Below, piece after piece: positions 51,801 to 62,498 of a DNA stretch of 64,000 nt. How positions within the stretch are numbered: the first letter of the stretch is position 1; the number at the start of each line of letters is the position of its first letter. Made by a program: the position numbers and the translations under genes. The notes beneath the pieces are model-generated. The model had not been told where the DNA came from and searched no databases. It worked only from the letters and a program-made list of their open reading frames with translations. Location: NCBI GenBank assembly GCA_040954595.2, contig CM082588.2, positions 2,170,001 through 2,234,000 on the forward strand, in the 5' to 3' direction. This DNA is from Balanoglossus misakiensis (Eukaryota; Hemichordata).

Positions 51801-52881
51801 CTTCTACGTTAAGCTTGACAACCCCCACGGTTTCGATCCACATAACCTCGCTGGGTCCAGCATCGGTAAGTTTCTGTTTTGGGGGATACATGTACATTAG
51901 ACTGTACTGTCGTGATGGGCATACTTCTTTTGGCCAAAGTGATTGCAAAGACGAAGTACTAGTATAGTATTTGTAAGACCCACAGCATAATCTAGATTTA
52001 ACACACTCCATTACAGGCTTTGTTGATGGCTGGGCTAGTGACCCGGCTTGCCTGAGACAGCAAGCTACTGATGTCCAACTCGAAGCAGTTGAAGGTGACA
52101 GACCACAAATTGTCTATGGAAACAAAGATTCTCTCATCGAAGACCTGAAATCAGATAAGGTACTCTATTACAAAAACACCAGACATGCACACCGTGAGTG
52201 TCTTTGAATGGCATTGTCCGCAGTCCCCTACAATCCCTGCAAGTATTCTCACGAGTATTAAACCCTGTCTCTGTATCTTTCTCTCCCCCCCCCCAGATCG
52301 AAGCTGTCTTTGTGCTCGATTCATTAGTTGGCCAGGCCAGCGAGCTCGGTTTTGAGCAAATCGGCGCTGCCGTCAACTGTGGTTCCGGTCACTCTCACGG
52401 TATGGCCCGCAAGGACAGTCACGCCGTCGCATGGTTCGACGAAGCTCTGGAGAAGATGGTCAACACTGGGACTTACTACAAACTGTGCCGTGATGCAAGA
52501 ACCAAACATGGTAGGTTCACAGGGACGCTTACAATAGACCATTTCCCAAACACCACGAGACTCTGCGAGATGTCGCGTGGCTGAACATGTTGTACGAGAG
52601 GACACTCTCACGTGACACAGGACAAAAACATTGTCCATCGGTAAAACCTCCCTCACAAACTCTATTCCGCGTGGATAGAGTCCACCCCCAGATTATCATA
52701 AGTGCTATAAAGCGAAATTCTTCGAGATGCAAGATTTTCTTGCGTCCTGATAATGTGTGAATGTATGCAGTGATCGTTTTTTATTTGATTCGCGAACTTA
52801 TTTATTAATCATTTGTTTATTTATTTATTTACTTCAGGTCACAAGGGAGAAATCAAGTGTGTCGCACCCCAAGACGTATAA
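48866..52881 (+). CDS. secreted SBP_bac_3-like protein, member B
   Basis: Eight exons, 48866-48911, 50374-50798, 50888-51090, 51365-51510, 51692-51865, 52017-52159, 52297-52510 and 52838-52881, join to about 464 aa. It is the closest paralogue of A, with signal peptide MARLALFVFLGLCALGANA. Exon 2 is exactly 159 nt longer than in A because one 53-codon Gly/Met-rich unit is present twice. The intron that splits the codon before V-C in A, C and D is absent here. The solute-binding domain keeps G-F-T-F-D-L-V-E-K, I-R-Q-H-S-V-S-F-T-K-P-Y-W and V-F-V-L-D-S, plus the ten-cysteine pattern. It ends G-H-K-G-E-I-K-C-V-A-P-Q-D-V. Intron 1 (1.46 kb) holds nothing recognised. It is probably extracellular; ligand unknown. 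Confidence 0.85.
50394..50711 (+). repeat. in-frame 159-bp tandem duplication in exon 2 of member B
   Basis: Two units begin at 50394 and 50553. Each starts G-P-L-A-D-K-P-P-x-A-K-L-M-x-x-R-N-L-L-G, then a Gly run and a basic Met/Leu segment. The second unit is already diverged, and the segment after its Gly run matches the later part of the single unit in member A. Exon 2 of A is shorter by exactly 159 nt. Confidence 0.8.
51126..51167. repeat. (CAAA)n microsatellite in a member B intron
   Basis: About ten tetranucleotide units, shortly after the 5' splice site of the intron following exon 3. Confidence 0.9.
51538..51569. repeat. (GGTT)n microsatellite in a member B intron
   Basis: About seven to eight tetranucleotide units, just downstream of the donor at 51511. 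Confidence 0.9.
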
Positions 52882-53010
52882 AAGAACAGACACCACCAAA
52901 TCGAATTTATGGCCGTTTTTTACACTTTTTGATAATATTGAACGTCTTCCATGTTCAAACCTTTTAGAATCTGGCGTATCGATGGGAATTATCTCGCTAT
53001 TAAGATGTCA

Positions 53011-53016
53011 AATAAA
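53011..53016 (+). other. member B polyadenylation signal
   Basis: AATAAA about 130 bp after the stop codon, with a second AATAAA nearby at about 53026. Confidence 0.6.
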
Positions 53017-53029
53017 AACGTAAAACAAT

Positions 53030-53692
53030 AAAAACATCTTCTCATAAATATGTTGTTCGTGTGAGTGTATGTATGAGAGAGGGGGCGATGGGAATGATAG
53101 AGGAGAGGGACAGAAAGATTATTTTGCTGTATAGATTTCTATGAGAGTATCCCCCTCCGCGGATTAAACACTGAAATAGTGAACTTTACGCAGTTAAATG
53201 TCAATATCAATCTCACTGTATGCGGCACGTCATCCGATTGATGCATTTTGGTCGAATAAACTTGGTGAATGAATTTGCATATTGCTTGATCGCAGGCGAC
53301 CGCTGCAGAAAATGCAAAAACATTCTGAAGCTGTTCAATTCGTCAGATGAATTGTACATATTTATACAGGATTCGGTAGTACTTGGCATATGCCAGTGGC
53401 CTCGTTCTGTCCACTCTGAGGTCGACTAGAAGAGCAGGCTGTAACATGTCTCACTTCCGACAGGTGGAGATAGCAGACGGTCACATGTGACAGACAAACA
53501 GGTGATCCAAAACAATGCATAATTTACAGCGGGGATCATACTATTATCAACGAGAAAGACACGACAGGCAATCTGATAAGGGCCTCAAATCAGGCCATAG
53601 ACTCAAACTTTATCAATTTGCTGATAATTGTTTGGATCGAGGACGAGATAACCGTGGAGGCAGACAGTACACGATCCGATCATTCCTCGAAT
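53030..53692. other. intergenic interval between SBP members B and C
   Basis: About 0.66 kb. It must contain the promoter and 5' UTR of member C, but the promoter block shared by A and B is not recognisable here. No other gene is seen. Confidence 0.4.
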
Positions 53693-55842
53693 ATGGATCG
53701 CTTTCTTCGGGTATTGTTGGTAGGTCTTGCCTATTTTACGCACGGTAAGTCGAGATTCGTTTCCTCTATCGCACACTCTGTCAGTTGAGACTGTGTCCTA
53801 GAATGGAACAGATTTGATTCAAAATGAGACACTTTTTGCTACAGCCCATCATCAAAAATTCTGTGCTATTCTCGAAAATTCGTCGGCATCCACATCAGCG
53901 CTCTCTTCCAAAGTTTATGAGGTGTACGTGGCATTCGGCTGAGCTAACTTGGTCAAGTGTTGACCCCATAAGCAAATCCGCTGACAGCCGGTTCACAACA
54001 TCGATAAAAAAACAGACCATGGGATTTACGTATTGTGTTTGGCTTTATCACCCAATTGAACATTATTTGTGTCACGTCAGATAGCGAGACTGTCCAGACA
54101 TCCAAAGTGCAGTCCGACTGATTTATCCGAGTTGTCCTTATAACCCGGCCAGGACAATGAAACGGAAACAATCACACGAGCTTTGCTGATAAAAATGCTG
54201 TGATTTCGTGCGGGTATTTTTTTACAATACATGTTATCTGTAGAGTGCATGAGGAGGACATGGTGACCTGACTAGAACCTCGACGTGTTGATGGTCCTCC
54301 TCATGCCCTCGGACCCCCCCCCCCACAAATTCTGTATAACAAATTCTTATAGGTGCTTGGACTTGGTCGACATCAGGCAATGACCCCTGGGATGGAGATG
54401 CGGGATTACTTGGTGGTGTCCTTGACAACGGACCGCTTCAAGGACGCCATCTTATACAAAGAATGGCGATGAGTCAAATTGTAAGTTTCGCCAAAATATA
54501 AAGAAAACAGACGTACATCGGAAAGAGGGGGAGAGTGAGAGGGAGGGAGAGGGAGAGAGAGAGAGAGAGAGAAAAGGCAAGCGTGAGAGCGGAGAGTTTT
54601 AATGATTTATATTTGTGTCTAATTTACAGCAAGACGGCATCGGATTTGCTGGTAGCAGAAATGATCGCCATAGCCTGCTTCAGCATCTGGTACTGTTTCG
54701 GTCAGTGGCATCCCAAATAGGCGAACATATCTTGAGGGAGTTTGACAAAAAGAGAGAAGACGAAAGAGTCTACACGTTCACGTCATTCGACGGATGTGAC
54801 TGTGCCATAGAATACGTGTGAGTAATATTTGGACGTAAATGGGTTTGCAGCATGCGCAGAACGTTTCGTGCTCGGCGAAATCCAATATAAAGTTCAAGTT
54901 TTCGGGCATGCTTAGGATTCTAAACTGAAAACCGATCGATTACGAATCGCAAATCGACATCTACATGTTACTTTTCGGGTTATGCCTTTCTCAGACAAGA
55001 ACATGGTTATGGGAAATCTGAGTTAGAAATGATACAACGTTTTATTTCCATTACAGTGATAAAGGAATCAAGAAAGGTTTTATCCCTGACTTCATCAATG
55101 CAGGTACGTTGGCAATTGTTGTTGCGATATACTCTCTCCTAGGCCGTGCATATTGTTCTTACAATTCTGATAGAGTGCACCCTCATCCCGTCACATACAA
55201 TGAGAGCAACCTTTCCCTGTGTTTTCTTCTTCTTCTTCTCTAGTGTGCAAAGAAGCTGGCAAACGATGCGTGTTGACCTATAACCCAACATACCTATGCT
55301 TCACCCATGAGGGCGAAATACCACACGCCGGAGACGGTGAGTATTAGTATAACAGCGTTGGCTTTGAGGTGGGCTGACCACAATTTACTATATTATATAA
55401 GCAAAATCTAAACGCGAAATTCCCTTGGGTCCATGTGTTCACCTGTATATTAGATTGCACTGTATTTCCATACCTAAATACAAACATCTTGGAGTGACTG
55501 TTTTTCTCTCGGCTGTATCTGCTACTTCGAGCTCTACAGAATTTGTGTCGATTTTATTCGAAGAACTCTAATTCAATAACGATTTGTGTGACCTTGTGTT
55601 ATTTATAAGGGTTGCTGGGAAGAGACGTCGATGTGTGTATGTTGTGGATGAACACGACCAAGCGTCAGTTATCTGTGTCGTTCACCGAACCAATCCTAGC
55701 TTTTGACAATCCTGCGACGTTCCACGTGAAGGCTGGCAATCCTCGAAAATTTGACCCGACCAATTTAGACGGGAAGCGAATCGGTAGGCACAGGTCGTTC
55801 ACCGTACTAGTTTTGGGGGAGTTCAGAGAGAGGGGGGAGAGT

Positions 55843-55882
<40 letters not shown>

Positions 55883-56675
55883 TCATTCCACCCAAGGATG
55901 AAGTGAATAAATAAACCTGTTCTCATATGCTTATAATCTTTTCAGGATTTATTAATGGTCTCACAAGTGATCAAAGTTGTTTGGCAGCGTCGAAAAGCAA
56001 ATACTCTGGAGGTGACAGTTTAGAACCTGAAAATGTTCTATACCTGAAAAACGTACAGCAATTGCTTGAAGCGCTCACAAATGAACAGGTACACAAATGT
56101 ATTATCATTCTAACTAATTCACACACATAGTCACCTACCTACCTACCTGCATATCTACATAATTACTAATTGCTATTTTCAGATCGACGCCGCTTTCATT
56201 TACGAGATCGCATTAGCACATCTCTTGGATGGTAAGTTCGAGAAGATCGGTGTGAGTACCGAGTGCCACACCCTTAACACCCTCCACGGCATGAAGCGGA
56301 AAGACAACGAACTGGCGTGGTTCGACGAGACTCTGCGAGAGATGAAGGCGAATGGTAAATACTATGCCATGTGCCACAAAGCGAAACGAGACCATGGTGA
56401 GTACATAGCGAATTGCAAGTTGTCATTTGCCTTTCGTATGGAGAAAGATGTCGAGTGTGAGAAATCATTTTCTCATACACATTATTTTTTATCATGGTTG
56501 ACGGACTATGTCTGTAAACTGCACATATTCACATCGTCTCCTTTGAAATGAAACCAATGAATTAAGTGTTGCGTGATCGAAATGAGATTAATTTAATCAT
56601 TAATCCCTTTTACTTCTTATACTATACGTCTCTCTTTCAGGTCACATGGGAGATCTCCAATGTTTGGACGATTAG
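53693..56675 (+). CDS. secreted SBP_bac_3-like protein, member C
   Basis: Nine exons, 53693-53744, 54353-54480, 54630-54817, 55057-55103, 55244-55336, 55610-55783, 55946-56088, 56183-56396 and 56641-56675, join to about 357 aa. The signal peptide is MDRFLRVLLVGLAYFTHG. The N-terminal region is short, with no Gly/Met repeats, but keeps N-G-P-L-Q-G-R and a basic helix. The solute-binding domain shows G-F-I-P-D-F-I, K-R-Q-L-S-V-S-F-T-E-P and D-A-A-F-I-Y-E. The ten cysteines are in the A/B positions. The ligand arginine is kept. The acidic residue expected to contact the amino group is Glu rather than Asp. It ends G-H-M-G-D-L-Q-C-L-D-D. It is considerably diverged from A and B, so this is an older duplication. 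Ligand unknown. Confidence 0.83.
54521..54574. repeat. (GA)n microsatellite in a member C intron
   Basis: A purine-rich GAGAGA tract with GGGA interruptions, in the intron between exons 2 and 3. Confidence 0.85.
55824..55878. repeat. (GA)n microsatellite in a member C intron
   Basis: A second GA-rich tract in the same gene, in the intron after exon 6. GA tracts occur twice in C and not in A, B or D. Confidence 0.85.
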
Positions 56676-57182
56676 CGGAGGGAAAATATACTACTTCTTC
56701 TTGATTCATGGCAAAGTTTTATCACTTGCATGGCTTACTAAATCGAAACACTGGTGATAGAAAATTGATGCTTATTTTGAAAATCGCAATAGCATTAAAA
56801 TCTGATGGGCACAAACATTGTTTTCTTGTGGTGGTTTTTTTTTGCTGTAATAACAGACAGACAGACAGAATACGGACATGCTATAGATATTCGTTCCATC
56901 GTGGCGGGCTGCTCGACTATAAGACCTCCATAGAAACTGGATTCAGTGCATTTGAGACAACTACGCTTTTGCTATAAAGCCAAATTCTTACAACTTACTG
57001 ATACCTGTTTTCCATGTTTGCTGCAAATGTCTTTTTACAGGCGACTTTTAGATTTTCAATTGTGGTGTCTTGGTTATGTTATGATGTCTAGGTTTTCAAT
57101 GGTTCAGTGACCAGGTGAACCGCATTTCTTTTGTTTTAACCTACCAAGTGACCAGGTGTTAATGAATATGTATTTTTGTCGG
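56676..57182. other. intergenic interval between SBP members C and D
   Basis: About 0.5 kb, AT-rich, with no coding exon or repeat worth naming. It leads into the TATA box of member D. Confidence 0.4.
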
Positions 57183-57190
57183 TATAAAAG
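57183..57190 (+). promoter_or_regulatory. TATA box of SBP member D
   Basis: TATAAAAG in a GC-richer setting, about 250 bp before the start codon. A focused TATA promoter agrees with a regulated, tissue-restricted secreted protein (inference). Confidence 0.55.
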
Positions 57191-57434
57191 GCACGTTGCC
57201 TTGCTGCTACTTGCATACTGGGTTAGTGCGTTGTGTCGTCTCTACGTCGATAAATTTACACCCGACCTCGTGTTTGCAACCTATGTGTGGTACCGTCAAC
57301 ATGTTGACTAGTCTCGCGAGAACCACACCGAGGAAACAAAGTTTACGGTTGACTTTTGGACACAGAAATCATCATCTAGTCGGTGTCGCCATCATCGTAA
57401 AGTGACTGCGTGTGTCGTGGCAGACCATTTCAGT

Positions 57435-60146
57435 ATGATTCGGCTGTGTTTCCTCCTTGTAGCATGTGGTATCGCCTTAATACACGGTCAGTACCCACAC
57501 AACACGTTCATTCAAAAGAAAGTAACAACTCGATCAAAGCAACCAAGGGTGAATTGTGCGAGATAAGTAAACATTACAAGTTCCATCAAAATTAGGCCTC
57601 TGCGGCGGCGATCTCGACACAACCCGCAAATGTGTTGCAGTCAATTTGATACTTGGGGCAAATGTTCCATGTTAATTGTGAATCTCTTTCGTTGTGATTG
57701 TGTTGGCTTACTCGATAATATGAACAGTATTTCTCTGTTCCTTAAGGTGGCCATGCTATCGACATTTTTAACAACCATGGTTTGTACAGAGATGGACCTT
57801 TGCCATCCGTCGGTGCGATGATGATCAATCAACTCACAAACAACTTAGGGGATTCATCAGGCATACCAGTCCCCCTAGCTAGGGCATTGGTCTCAGAGAG
57901 GATCCAAGCCCCCGTGATGCGTGCGATGATCGCGCGATATCTCATGCAGGTTAGCCGAATATGCAAAGCCATGTCACGTCACATGATTTAAATCTTTCTT
58001 CGCTAATGACACAGCCAAACTATATTATGATGAAAGTCGCACAAAGAAGACATCGAAACGAGATTATATTTTGAACTTTCTGTTTTGTCTATTGATTCGT
58101 AAAACTTAGATCATATTAATAATCATAGTCATAATAATACCAGATGCCTTTTTTCTCATCATTAGAACTTTGACCTCTTCACAGGAAAGGCAACGAAATG
58201 AGAATGAAAATCTGCTGCGACATCTGAATATGTTTCGTTTAATTGGAAGTCAGGTCGGACAGAAAGTGTTGGAAAGAGCTGTTGCAATGGAAGAAGACGC
58301 CAGAATTTATAACTTTGCGACGTATTTTAACTGTGAATGTGCTTTGGAATACACGTACGTTGATCCGTCTCGTCTTGTAAATTGATTTCCAACTGTGTAT
58401 TAATTAATTAAGGCTCTTGCAGTAAAATTTGTTGGTGAATGAAGTAACAAAACATACATTCTTCATTTCAGCGGTCAACACGGAGAAATGAAAGGATTCA
58501 CGGGAGATTTACTTCGTGCAGGTATGTGGTAATGGAAGTGCCACGGGGAGGGGGTAATGATACTAAGTTCATATAATGTTGATTATCAATTTAGGAAAAC
58601 CTCTAAAACAGAATTACAACGTGGAAACAGGTCTACTGTGGTGAATTCTTGTCATTAAGACGTCTGTATGTTTGTTGTTGTTGTGGCTAGTTGTGTCGCT
58701 CCATTCATTAACTACCGTTGATCACATCAACTCTCGTTCATTGTAGTTTGTAAGGAAGCCGGGAAGAAGTGCACATACCAATACGCAGATTACAGTCGGT
58801 GTATGTCCCACGGACGTGGAGATCTAACAAGTCTTGGAAGTGGTATGTATGGATGCTGCTGTGGCACATGTCATTGCAAAGACCATGGCGGTGGTGGTGG
58901 TGGTGGTGGTGGTGGTGGTGGACATCTAGTCCAGCTGTGCCATAACACCGTTAAACTGTGGGTTTTGCTCGAAAGTATATTTTTTAAATTGTTTAATCTT
59001 ATTTTGCAGGTTTGCTGAGCCGACAGCTTGATGCCTGCCTGTCCTGGTTCAGAAATTCACAGCGTGAACTATCTGTTGCCTTCTCAGACCCGTACTGGGT
59101 TTACGATAATTCTGCAATGTTCGTCATCAAAAAGGGCAATCCGGACAACTTTGACCCAGAAAATATCGCCGGAAAGAAAATCGGTAAATCCAACACACCA
59201 TTGCACCACAGACAGCTTCGTCATTCTATGCACCTTGTCCCCCCCCCCCAATGTTCTGTCAAACGATGAAGCACAACAATGCACGCACCCATTAAACCAT
59301 ACTTCTGTACGTTTTATTTTACATCAGGGTTTTTGGCTGGTATAGCCAGTGACATGAAGTGCCTGCTGACTGCTGACAGAGACATCGGCGCGGAGAGCAT
59401 AGCCACAGAAGTCTACTATGATTCCAGATCTAAGATGTACAAAGGTTTTAAGGATGGCGAGGTGTGTGCGCATTTAATCACGAATAAAGTTTTCCAAAAT
59501 GTCAACTATGGTACTTTTCATGTCAGTTTTCACCCCAGAGGCAACAAAAATATCTATAGGTTTCGTCCATCTACAGGTTGATGCTGTGTTCCTGTTACGT
59601 ATATCTGCAGGCGCGTCAAGAGACCTCGGTGATTTTGATCTGATTGGAAAACCGATCAAGTGTGGCAGAAGTGGCGAACTTCACGCAATGACGAGGAAGG
59701 ACAACACGTTACCATGGTTTAATGACGCGTTAAGGAAGATGAAAGAGAACGGTCAATATTATGCTCTGTGTCGTCAGGCAGAGCAGGAACACGGTATGTC
59801 CATATACATGTATTTAAAGGGATGATGTATTAAAGGGCGACGATCGTATTATGCGCTAAACCAGAAATTCTTGTTACAAAAATTGTATACAGTCAATCCC
59901 ATAAGGCAGTGTGTTGTCCTAACAAGAGACAAGATGGCGGCGCCCATCGTCTGTGTCGGGAGATCGGGAAAAGACAGAAAATTGGGTGAAAAGAAGGGAC
60001 AAAGCAGGAACATGGTATGTGGGCATATTTTTAAGGGGTTCAACATAGTGGCATCAGCGGAAGCTGGGCAGTTTACGCTGTTGTTCGTTATTTTTGCTCT
60101 GTTTCTGATTTTTGCAGGTCATATGGGAGAAGTTGGCTGCGTGTAG
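57435..60146 (+). CDS. secreted SBP_bac_3-like protein, member D
   Basis: Nine exons, 57435-57486, 57747-57949, 58185-58354, 58472-58521, 58747-58842, 59010-59183, 59328-59461, 59577-59793 and 60118-60146, join to about 374 aa. The signal peptide is MIRLCFLLVACGIALIHG. The pre-domain region lacks Gly runs but keeps D-G-P-L and P-L-A-R-A, then R-A-M-I-A-R-Y-L, aligning with P-L-A-R-A and R-A-M-F-M-R-R-L of A and B. The helix H-L-N-M-F-R-L-I-G and the ten cysteines are conserved. The solute-binding domain has G-F-T-G-D-L-L and Q-R-E-L-S-V-A-F-S-D-P-Y-W. Where A and B have V-L-D, D has L-L-R, so the acidic contact is replaced by arginine and ligand choice is probably different. It ends G-H-M-G-E-V-G-C-V. 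Confidence 0.84.
58888..58922. repeat. (GGT)n triplet repeat in a member D intron
   Basis: About eleven GGT units in the intron after exon 5. It encodes nothing in the spliced product. Confidence 0.9.
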
Positions 60147-60398
60147 TCTACACTCCAGCCTGCTTCTTGGTTTGATTGAAATGCTGGAACTTTGTGTGAC
60201 ACCACACCCCCTGAGTTTGTCAATTTCAAAGAGTAGAGTTTTCAATCATGTACCATGGCGGATAGTCCTGAGTTTAACTTTTCTTAGCAGTTTTCAAGTA
60301 TTGATTGGAAGAATGCGCAGTGTTGAAGAGTATGCGCTTGTTGATTTGAAGGCTGTTAAAAGAGTAACCGTTGTCTTGAATTGAGCTGACTCTTCATA

Positions 60399-60404
60399 AA
60401 TAAA
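60399..60404 (+). other. member D polyadenylation signal
   Basis: AATAAA about 250 bp after the stop codon, followed by an AT-rich stretch. Confidence 0.55.
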
Positions 60405-62390
60405 CTGTAATTTCAATTATTTTATCACTGTGTGAGTCATTCGTTGTTGTGATTGGACGACAGCGCAATCCAACCGTGGACACAAATTCTCATTTGTACA
60501 TTTTAGAGATGAATGGTGTGAACGTCATTTAACATATCAAACAAACACCAATGTCCAAAACATGTACTGGCAGAAACCACGTGTAGATATGCGATAAGCG
60601 CTGTAGAAATTTCAAGGGCAAGGAAACAAAAGGACCAATGAAGCCCAATGACGTGAGAGGCAAATATCACGTGAACTGGAAGTGAATGGTTGACGTGCAG
60701 TTTTGTTGTTTCTCATTGGTTGACAGCCACCTGATTTTGTGGCGTCGATTCACTTTGCATATTTCGCCCTCAAGCGCTATCTTATACACCACCCGCCACA
60801 TTCTATATTAGCCGTCCCTCAACCATAGCGTAATCCTGGATCCCTGATTCCAAACTCTTTAATTGAATCTCCTGGGAGTTGACCTTGGTTTTAAAAGTTC
60901 AATGAGGTCAAAATATTTGTTTTAAAATCTTATACAAGATTTATATATTTAGGTCGAGTTTAGTTAAGTTAACCTTGGCCGCGTACTAAGTTTTGCGCGC
61001 ACTTGACTTTGACGAGGTACAATAATAACATAAATCACACCAATTCTTATTTTTTCTTGCCATCGAGCCGCTGTTGTTTTATGCGCAAAAATCCACACTT
61101 ACTCAAAAACAGCTATTAATTTCCATCGGAGTTTGGATACACGGTATAAGCTTATACGGTTAGCATTTCGCGTACACAGATGCATGTTATCGACCTATTG
61201 TCCACCTGCACAAGATACCACGATGGGGGTCATTCATTGTCTGGCGCTCTGGTCGAATCAGCTAAATTTTCTCCTTAGAATCTTGGCCTTCTTCCAGAAG
61301 ATAAGACTCGATACTGAAGGATCGGAAATGATCTAGGCCTAATATTATATCGATCAAAACAGGACATAAAAAGAACTAAGGCATTTTGCCAAGAATTTGA
61401 ACTTCTCCGGAAAAAAACACTCATGCGTTTTTATCTGAAAACAGGAAACTAAGCACTCAACAATATCATACCAAGAGAGAATTTTATTGATTGCGGTTTG
61501 GCTAAATATCAAATATTTTGCTCGAAGATCTCTGGATCTCTACGGTTCTTGTGCACTGGGGGCGCCAGTTAAGATTCATTCATCAGAAAGCAGCAGGAAA
61601 AAACTTGATTTGCAGCTGGGAATACCACAGCGCCCCCTTGAGCTCTTTTCGGCTTATGGGTCACCGTTTTTTCCCGTTCACGATTTATTCCATAAATGCC
61701 GCCAGACTAAACGTGAACAATGACACAAATGATGAGAAACACAAGTTTACTGTTCTTAAATGCAAAATTTTCTCAATCTTCGGGTGAAACGTCTGCTTGC
61801 ACCGATCTTCGTCTTAAGGTTGTAACCGCTTTGATTGGCTGAAATGATTTAAGTAACGAGCATTGTGATTGGTTGAAAGTTTGATAGTGTTCGCTGCACC
61901 AAGTTCTGATATAACTTCTCGTATTTCATTGTAAAACGGAATATTATGATCATATGCGTCGAGTACAGTTTAATCATAAATATTAAAAATAAATAACGAC
62001 CGACGTGGTGAGATTTATTCTTTTAGGTCTTTCATGTCGCGAAGACACAAATTTCATTCAACTGCCTGTATTTCGGCCACTCGTATCAAAATTATTTGCT
62101 GGAAGCATGCATGGTCTGGTACTCCGACCTGAATTAGATTCTTGCCCCCGTTTATCTTCTAACCGGTCTTATCAAATAACGAGGGGAAATAAATTAATCA
62201 TTTCGCCCGAAAACAATCTGGCGTCGAGCCCGTTTGTCCGGCCCCAATATGTGTTTTGCGATGACCTCGACCATCGTGCGAGCTCCTCGTAAAGATTGTA
62301 AATTAACAACCTGTCCATTGTTATCGCAGGGGTCAGTTGACCAGACGGTCCAGCAGCGGAACTGCCTTATCTTGCGCTAACATCGTGTGA
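60405..62390. other. intergenic interval between SBP members D and E
   Basis: About 2 kb without a recognised gene. Several ATTGG/CCAAT sequences occur (for example near 60715, 61834 and 61868). Only short, unsupported ORFs are present. Confidence 0.4.
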
Positions 62391-62397
62391 TATAAAA
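62391..62397 (+). promoter_or_regulatory. TATA box of SBP member E
   Basis: TATAAAA about 108 bp before the start codon at 62499, in a spacing that would place the cap site near 62420. Confidence 0.55.
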
Positions 62398-62498
62398 AAA
62401 ATCAGACAAAGAATTATCAATCACTGCATTGGAGTCGTTGTCTACCCGGTGCTGCTATTGGCGTCTCACATTTGCATCAGACCAGCTCAGCAAGCATC

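Noticed and set aside
43255-60146. Members A-D as ionotropic glutamate receptors, whose ligand-binding domain shares the same fold
   Set aside because: The spliced proteins have only a signal peptide and no membrane segments or pore loop between the two lobes; length is that of a free solute-binding protein.
29658-60146. Bacterial contamination or recent bacterial insert
   Set aside because: Every gene is split by GT-AG introns with metazoan-type signal peptides, TATA boxes and AATAAA signals, and is embedded among conserved animal genes.
61133-61787. Overlapping short plus-strand ORFs between members D and E
   Set aside because: No motifs, splice structure or resemblance to the SBP family; consistent with chance ORFs in intergenic DNA.
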